Source: Bryobacterales bacterium (GTDB lineage: Bacteria; Acidobacteriota; Terriglobia; Bryobacterales; Bryobacteraceae). From it: DNA of 9,202 nucleotides. A program made the translations under genes and the position numbers. The first letter of the stretch is position 1. Each line of letters starts with the position of its first letter. Shown piece after piece: positions 5,591-9,202 of this stretch. The notes beneath the pieces were generated by a model. It worked only from the letters and a program-made list of their open reading frames with translations. It had not been told where the DNA came from and made no database searches. The DNA lies in the NCBI GenBank assembly GCA_003132905.1, contig PKZC01000065.1:9567-18768 (forward strand). The letters are read 5' to 3'.

Positions 5591-5881
5591 TTAACTCTTG
5601 GCCGTTTTCTTGGCTGCGGCTTTGCGCTCTCTCCACATTCGCTTGAAACGCAGACTCGTTGCCTTTCTCTGGGCGGCGCTGAAATGCCGTTTCTTCCGGG
5701 CGGGTTTCTCGGGCGCTGGGGCGCTTGCGGCGGCTCCATTGCCGGTTACCCATGCTGGTGGAGTATTGTCTTTCGGCGGGCGTCCCCGTTTCTTTGCCGG
5801 AGTTCCGCCTAACAGGGAAATCGCAGCATTCAATTTGTCACGTTCGGCAATCAGAAGCGAGAGGATATGGTCGGTTGGCAT
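5591..5881 (-). CDS. Small basic AT-hook protein
   Basis: 96 residues from ATG 5881. Residues 1-25 (MPTDHILSLLIAERDKLNAA and on) form an amphipathic helix suited to oligomerisation. KKRGRPPK (30-37) is a classic AT-hook that grips the AT minor groove. After an Ala/Pro linker, residues 62-96 are a Lys/Arg-rich tail (RKKRHFSAAQRKATSLRFKR, KAAAKKTAKS). I know similar short proteins from acidobacterial genomes. A nucleoid-associated or silencing role is inference, by analogy with oligomerisation-domain plus AT-hook proteins. The ATG lies 8 bases after the -10 hexamer of the promoter palindrome at 5890-5899, so its mRNA would have little or no leader. Its first five residues and upstream DNA match those of the gene at 7108-7273. 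Confidence 0.8.
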   Translation of the reverse strand: MPTDHILSLLIAERDKLNAAISLLGGTPAKKRGRPPKDNTPPAWVTGNGAAASAPAPEKPARKKRHFSAAQRKATSLRFKRMWRERKAAAKKTAKS

Positions 5882-5889
5882 TCAGGCGA

Positions 5890-5899
5890 ATGATATCAT
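5890..5899. promoter_or_regulatory. Palindromic divergent promoter element ATGATATCAT (copy A)
   Basis: A perfect 10-bp palindrome lies between the AT-hook gene (minus) and the DUF3800 gene (plus). On each strand it contains TGATATCAT, an extended -10 element (TGn plus TATCAT). On minus the ATG follows after 8 bases, which suggests a leaderless or nearly leaderless mRNA. On plus the ATG follows after 19 bases. The same palindrome lies at the matching place upstream of the related gene at 7273. Confidence 0.5.
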
Positions 5900-5918
5900 A
5901 ACGATGGAATAGTTTGTC

Positions 5919-6614
5919 ATGACGTTCAGTGCGATCTTTGATGAGAGCGGCACCCACGAGAGTTCTGAATTGATAGTGTTTGGCGGTCTCATCGCCCACC
6001 AGGAAGAACTTAACAAGCTGAGTCATGAGTGGAATCGTCGCCTGGAAGAGTTCGACCGTTCCGTCCCGTTCTTTCACATGGTCGAATTTAATCGCAGATA
6101 TCAAACATCCACCGAAAGCGAACGTCAGAAATTGGACTCCCTCGTAAGCGACCTAGCCGATATGATTTGTGAACGTGTGACCGAAGGATGCTTAAATTCG
6201 ATCACTGCGTCGGAGTTTAAGGCGCTTCCCCAAGAGCAGCGGAAGCGATACAACAATCCTTTTTATTACGCTTTCGAGGCCGGAATCTCTGCATTAGCGA
6301 AGGCATCCCAAAGTCCAGCGGACAACATATCTCTGACTTGTGATGATTCGGACGATGCCGAGAAATGCCTTGCAGCATTCAAACGCCTCAAGAGATTGCA
6401 TCCGCACATGGTGGCCAAATTGTCATGTATTTCATTTACCGATGACAAATTCTACCCTCCACTTCAAGCCGCAGACATGTTTGCCTACTGCTACAGGGCA
6501 GAACTGGTCTCCGCTGCGCCCGGACTCTGGCAGAAGCCGAGGGCCATTATCAAGTCAGCGTTTGCCGATGTCGAGAAAAGTGAGATACGGCTAGAGAACG
6601 ATGAGGTAGTATGA
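5919..6614 (+). CDS. DUF3800 family protein
   Basis: 231 residues from ATG 5919. The N-terminal FDESGTH (residues 7-13) and the C-terminal PPLQAADMFAY (180-190), with a central acidic CDDSDD (141-146), are the signatures of DUF3800. That family is thought to have an RNase H-like fold, with acidic residues that would sit in a nuclease-type active site; all the expected acidic positions are present. Length is normal for the family, and the gene looks intact. DUF3800 genes are common in accessory and mobile DNA; the biological substrate is not established. It is divergent from the AT-hook gene, sharing the palindromic promoter element, and is followed by a short remnant and a convergent membrane-protein gene. 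Confidence 0.85.
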   Translation: MTFSAIFDESGTHESSELIVFGGLIAHQEELNKLSHEWNRRLEEFDRSVPFFHMVEFNRRYQTSTESERQKLDSLVSDLADMICERVTEGCLNSITASEFKALPQEQRKRYNNPFYYAFEAGISALAKASQSPADNISLTCDDSDDAEKCLAAFKRLKRLHPHMVAKLSCISFTDDKFYPPLQAADMFAYCYRAELVSAAPGLWQKPRAIIKSAFADVEKSEIRLENDEVV

Positions 6615-6618
6615 AGGC

Positions 6619-6726
6619 ATGAAGCCCCTGGGCCGGGATGAGCGACGCTGGCGGGTGCGGGCGGATCGGGTTGGTTCTTCACTTCAAGTTGGCTACGACA
6701 AAAACGCCAACACTGATGATGCCTAA
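6619..6726 (+). other. Short frame with DxRRWRVRA motif, probable remnant
   Basis: Directly after the DUF3800 stop, ATG 6619 opens a 35-codon frame beginning MKPLGRDERRWRVRADRVGS. It overlaps the last 48 bases of the convergent membrane gene, so its end is unlikely to be real. The N-terminal part resembles the gene start at the right edge of the window (VTLVGDDRRWRVRATSVV), at both the protein and the DNA level. I read it as a fragment of the same kind of gene, not a working gene. Confidence 0.3.
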
Positions 6727-7098
6727 GGCAAACGAATACTGAACAATCTGAAACGCAACCTTAGAGGGCAACGGTAGCTTCTTTACTTGGATCATTAACG
6801 TTTCTAGCTTCCTGGTGCGTGCGTCTCCCTCCGGCTCAACGAGTATAACTTTAAGCCGGGTGATCGAAGCATTGCACGCCCATGCCAACATCATCAGCTT
6901 TACGGAGTACATTATGCATAGCAAGAAGCAAACCACCGCAATCGGGATCGCAAATCGCACACTCCTTACGGGCATCAGTTTGTCCATGAACGTTGCCAGG
7001 AGAATAATCGCTCCAGTGGATAGCGTAGTAAGGTGTTTCGACACGTCGAGATCAAATTTTGTCACTCCAGCAAGCAACATCTCGTAGTCTTGTTCCAT
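6679..7098 (-). CDS. Small three-helix membrane protein
   Basis: 139 residues from ATG 7098. The soluble N terminus is acidic (MEQDYEMLLAGVTKFDLDVS). Hydrophobic segments follow at about residues 24-40 (LTTLSTGAIILLATFMD), 50-72 (FAIPIAVVCFLLCIMYSVKLMML) and 116-137 (IVQYSFALGIISVGVFVVANLK). A charged loop of about 35 residues between the second and third carries PEGDARTRKLETLMIQVKK. No family is recognised. The start lies 9 bases after the stop of the frameshifted small gene at 7108-7273, so the two form a two-gene unit driven from the palindromic promoter at 7283-7292. Membrane proteins of this layout act as effectors in several defence systems; nothing here proves such a role. Confidence 0.75.
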   Translation of the reverse strand: MEQDYEMLLAGVTKFDLDVSKHLTTLSTGAIILLATFMDKLMPVRSVRFAIPIAVVCFLLCIMYSVKLMMLAWACNASITRLKVILVEPEGDARTRKLETLMIQVKKLPLPSKVAFQIVQYSFALGIISVGVFVVANLK

Positions 7099-7107
7099 GT
7101 CGAGAGC

Positions 7108-7273
7108 TTACGCCTTCTTCCGCTTCTCAATTTTCGTGCTCTCGGTCTCGGGTGGCTTACGCTTCAGGCGTTCTGCCCAGTTCTCTGTACCCTCCGTCCT
7201 CCCGGCGTGTGGCTTTCAGATAGGCGTGGTAATGCTCCAGGGCCTTCACAACAAGCACGTGGTCAGTGGGCAT
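7108..7273 (-). pseudogene. Small MPTDH-type gene with one extra base
   Basis: From ATG 7273 the frame reads MPTDHVLVVKALEHYHAYLK, then ATRREDGG. It then drifts to a premature stop at 7159-7157. Removing one G from the GGG run (CCC on plus, 7190-7192) gives a smooth end: TENWAERLKRKPPETESTKI, then EKRKKA and TAA at 7110-7108, 54 residues in all. It shares the start MPTDH(V/I)L and the upstream palindrome with the AT-hook gene at 5591-5881. It lacks the AT-hook but keeps the basic tail. It overlaps nothing and precedes the membrane gene at 7098 by 9 bases. The function is unknown; it may be a small regulator of the same group. Confidence 0.6.
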
Positions 7274-7282
7274 TCATGGGGA

Positions 7283-7292
7283 ATGATATCAT
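7283..7292. promoter_or_regulatory. Palindromic divergent promoter element ATGATATCAT (copy B)
   Basis: Identical to the palindrome at 5890-5899 and in the same relation to a minus-strand MPTDH gene, whose ATG is 9 bases after the -10 hexamer. The plus-strand gene at 7329 starts 36 bases downstream. The conserved block continues into the minus-strand gene (TTC, C/G, CC, then TGAATGCC), which shows common descent of promoter and start. Confidence 0.5.
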
Positions 7293-7328
7293 CACCCCTA
7301 ATCATGGGCCGATCAAGCATCGTCGCCT

Positions 7329-7782
7329 ATGCTCCCCTGGATACAAGTCGGCATTACAGCTATTGTGGCGTTTGTAGGCCCTTGGCTTGCTGTGAGGCTG
7401 TCGCTCAAAGCAGTTCAGAACTCAAAAGTGGTGGGAGCGACAGCAAGAGACGTACACGACGATCCTGGAATCGCTTTCAGTAGTTCTTTTCTATTACCAA
7501 ACACATTTTGATGCTTACTGCCGTGGTGAAGGTTGGAATCCCAACGAACAGGTCGTCGAAGACGTTCGACAGGCCCGGTATCGGCTGGAGAAATCGTCAG
7601 TTACAGGGGCGTATCTGATTTCAGATATCGCAGCGGAGGCGTTGCGGAAATTTCATGAGAAAGTCACGATGGAAAACTACGTCCCGGATCAAGAGTTCTT
7701 CAAGACGTTCCGTGACGAAGCAAAGGCATGTATCCAAGTGTTGAAGGACGAAGCTAAGAACGATCTGAAAACTGCACGCTAG
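7329..7782 (+). pseudogene. Membrane-anchored helical protein gene, one extra A at 7424-7427
   Basis: ATG 7329 gives MLPWIQVGITAIVAFVGPWL, then AVRLSLKAVQNS, an N-terminal membrane anchor. One base later the reading continues KWWERQQETYTTILESLSVV, LFYYQTHFDAYCRGEGWNPN, then a helical domain (VVEDVRQARYRLEKSSVTGA, FHEKVTMENYVPDQEFFKTF, AKACIQVLKDEAKNDLKTAR) to TAG 7780-7782. The AAAA run at 7424-7427 read as AAA joins the two into about 150 residues. One hydrophobic anchor plus a long cytoplasmic helical domain is a common design for small hypothetical proteins; function unknown. The gene would be missed by simple ORF calling because the second part has no start codon. Its stop shares the palindrome CTAG with the convergent gene. 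Confidence 0.7.
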
Positions 7783-8573
7783 TTCTCAGTCTTCGACGTA
7801 CAAAGTGGACACTCAACCTTCCCTTTCGGAACTGCGCCAAAGCCTACAAACCTCGCAGTAAGATCAGCTTTCTTAAGCAGATAATAGCGGAGTTCATGGT
7901 GAGCGTGCCAAGTCCTAACGGGTGTTCCAAGATTTGAAAACACTACGGTCAACTGTAGCTGACTGCGAAGAGTATCAACATCCGCTAGGTGACTTAGAAC
8001 GCTTGAAAGACACTGCTGTAGAGGCCCACTGTTGTGTATGCGGTAATGCAGAACGACCCCGTCAACTTGAGAGGGAGCAAGCACGTCAATAGTGTCGAAA
8101 GACACGATCCATTGGCTGGGGATAGGCGTGGTGAAGGGATCGTGTCCCGATGACTCTTGAAGCTCCTTCCTCTCGGCCTCCCATGCTGCCCGTATACGCT
8201 CGGGGATCTGAACCCGCATCTGCAAGGCGTAAATGTTCACCGCTGTGTACTGACTTGTGTTCTTCAAAACCAATTCAAAATGCGGAAATTCCTTGATGGA
8301 GAATCCGGCTGAATCCCTGTCCCTGTATCGGCAGGTAACGACGATATCGGGTCGTCCGTAAAGAGTTCTGTTGAGATTGAACTCCATCTCCCAAGCTCTG
8401 TAAGAAGAGAAAAGTAACGCAACGATACCGACCCCAATCACCCACGGACGAAGATGCGGCGTGTCCGGGATCGCAAACCAGCCGAGTAGTGAAAGTACGA
8501 GTCCGAAAGACGAACTCATGATGTTTATCCAGCCAGTAAAAAGAGCTTTGAGCCAGCGGACAAACGAACCCAT
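7779..8573 (-). CDS. Membrane protein with two helices and a soluble beta-rich domain
   Basis: 264 residues from ATG 8573. AGGAG lies 15 bases upstream, rather far for a ribosome-binding site. Two membrane segments occur at about residues 20-36 (MSSSFGLVLSLLGWFAI) and 44-60 (WVIGVGIVALLFSSYRA). The large remainder looks beta-rich with Ig-like spacing (HFELVLKNTSQYTAVNIYAL, VDGVVLHYRIHNSGPLQQC, LQLTVVFSNLGTPVRTW). The tail ends with a single CPLC pair near residue 258, too little for a zinc finger alone. No family is recognised. It is convergent with the frameshifted gene at 7329, with stop codons overlapping at 7779-7782. Confidence 0.8.
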   Translation of the reverse strand: MGSFVRWLKALFTGWINIMSSSFGLVLSLLGWFAIPDTPHLRPWVIGVGIVALLFSSYRAWEMEFNLNRTLYGRPDIVVTCRYRDRDSAGFSIKEFPHFELVLKNTSQYTAVNIYALQMRVQIPERIRAAWEAERKELQESSGHDPFTTPIPSQWIVSFDTIDVLAPSQVDGVVLHYRIHNSGPLQQCLSSVLSHLADVDTLRSQLQLTVVFSNLGTPVRTWHAHHELRYYLLKKADLTARFVGFGAVPKGKVECPLCTSKTEN

Positions 8574-8758
8574 GTTGCAGTAAGAGAACTCCTATGAGAC
8601 GATTTTCCAAGAACTTCTCGCCACAAAGCAGCCGAACTTTTGCTACCTTCTCCTGGTGGCGGGCCGGGTTTCAATCGTCGGCTTTGAACGGCGGGGCCGG
8701 GAGTGGTATTGCGTTACCGCTGGCCGCACTTGATCTTTGGTACACACATGACCTTGGG
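8574..8758. other. Intergenic stretch with repeated GGCGGG(G)CCGGG
   Basis: A plus-strand frame (8594-8896) crosses this stretch but runs through the whole end of the DUF2513 gene, and its composition is not protein-like, so I do not call it. GGCGGGCCGGG (8658-8668) and GGCGGGGCCGGG (8691-8702) form a short direct repeat. Nothing else is visible. Confidence 0.4.
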
Positions 8759-9046
8759 CTATTGAAACCCTATTTTACTGTGAGGTGCCGCTGGCTCGCT
8801 CTTATCCAAAGAGTTCCGACCTTCAGGCGTTATGTCCTGAATCCGAATCTCGGGATACGGGGAGTTGAGATGTCCCACATCCTGACCCAAGATTAGCCCT
8901 TCGTCGAACAGATGCTTAACGTGATGGGCAATGGTTTTTTCGTCATAGCCATCGACGGTAATTGTTAGGAAGTGACCGGAGCCTGCTTTTGGGTCGCCCT
9001 CGACCGCAATCAGGATGGTTCTACAGAGTGCAGGGTCAATTCGCAT
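8759..9046 (-). CDS. DUF2513 family protein
   Basis: 95 residues from ATG 9046. The order is that of DUF2513: an N-terminal MRIDPALCRTILIAVEGDP, a central YDEKTIAHHVKHLFDEGLI that looks like the recognition part of a winged helix, and ITPEGRNSLDK, which corresponds to the family's terminal 'T.EG..FLD' phrase. Such proteins are small cytoplasmic products frequent in phages and accessory DNA; their role is not established, and DNA or protein binding through the winged helix is likely. TATAAT ends 6 bases before the ATG, so transcription should begin at about the start codon. Length is close to the family norm, and the gene looks intact. Confidence 0.75.
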   Translation of the reverse strand: MRIDPALCRTILIAVEGDPKAGSGHFLTITVDGYDEKTIAHHVKHLFDEGLILGQDVGHLNSPYPEIRIQDITPEGRNSLDKSEPAAPHSKIGFQ

Positions 9047-9052
9047 ACCATG

Positions 9053-9058
9053 ATTATA
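9053..9058 (-). promoter_or_regulatory. Consensus -10 box TATAAT for a leaderless mRNA
   Basis: On the minus strand TATAAT is followed by CATGGT and then the ATG of the DUF2513 gene. With a start point 6-8 bases after the -10 box, the mRNA would begin at or next to the ATG. No convincing TTGACA-like -35 box is seen at the usual distance. Confidence 0.5.
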
Positions 9059-9124
9059 CTGCTGCCGATGGAGCTAGAATCCATATGGCGTGCTGCCCTG
9101 CGAAGAACGTGAGCGCCTTACACA

Positions 9125-9202
9125 GTGACCCTGGTGGGCGATGATCGACGGTGGCGTGTTCGGGCTACGAGTGTTGTGGAGTTGACAGGCTCCACTGCCA
9201 GC
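9125..9202 (+). CDS. N terminus of an unidentified protein, cut by the right edge
   Basis: GTG 9125 opens a frame to the edge of the window: VTLVGDDRRWRVRATSVVEL, then TGSTAS. An in-frame TGA at 9110-9112 limits how far upstream it can start, so GTG 9125 or GTG 9134 are the only starts at hand. The motif DDRRWRVRA also occurs at 6619-6666. No family is recognised from 26 residues. It is divergent from the DUF2513 gene. Confidence 0.4.
   Translation, partial: MTLVGDDRRWRVRATSVVELTGSTAS

Noticed and set aside
5344..5753. Pro/Arg-rich minus-strand frames over the tail-fibre stub and AT-hook gene
   Set aside because: Low-complexity shadows of 5342-5588 and 5591-5881.
8594..8896. 100-codon plus-strand frame
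   Set aside because: It runs antisense through the C-terminal half of the DUF2513 gene and its translation looks like a reverse-strand shadow.
1..9202. tRNA, rRNA, CRISPR arrays, transposase or integrase genes
   Set aside because: Looked for on both strands; no cloverleaf T-arm motifs, regularly spaced repeats or recombinase motifs were found.

Overview
The window looks like a gene-poor, mosaic accessory stretch of a mid-GC bacterial chromosome. My best guess for the host is an acidobacterium. The main reason is the small lysine-rich AT-hook protein at 5591-5881, of a style I associate with that phylum. Ribosome-binding sites are sparse, and at least one promoter is placed as if for a leaderless mRNA. 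There are no rRNA, tRNA, transposase, integrase or CRISPR features that I can see.

Left part (1-1920): the tail of a plus-strand gene runs off the left edge. It is followed by a frameshifted hypothetical gene and a four-helix membrane protein on the minus strand, then a small secreted protein on the plus strand.

Centre (1921-3807): about 1.3 kb has no credible protein gene but is packed with perfect short-loop hairpins, nested long stems, related two-hairpin modules (one inverted) and a candidate pseudoknot. I read it as an uncharacterised large structured RNA or a cluster of palindromic repeats. Two small plus-strand genes follow, a ribbon-helix-helix protein and a charged helical 97-residue protein, spaced as an operon.

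Right of centre (3819-5588): a minus-strand winged-helix protein and the remains of two different DNA methyltransferases, neither with its catalytic (D/S)PPY motif. Next come about 400 bases of gene-free DNA with three TTTTCGAA boxes and a truncated tail-fibre-like C terminus. This part reads as decayed mobile or phage DNA.

Right part (5591-9202): small accessory genes in alternating orientation. They include the AT-hook protein divergent from a DUF3800 protein, a second small MPTDH-type gene divergent from a frameshifted membrane-anchored gene, two orphan membrane proteins, a DUF2513 protein, and the start of a gene leaving the window. Both divergent pairs have the same 10-bp palindrome ATGATATCAT between them, which contains an extended -10 promoter on each strand.

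Four genes (128-572, 5342-5588, 7108-7273, 7329-7782) read as one protein only if one extra base in a short homopolymer is ignored. This means either recent decay or insertion errors in the assembly.
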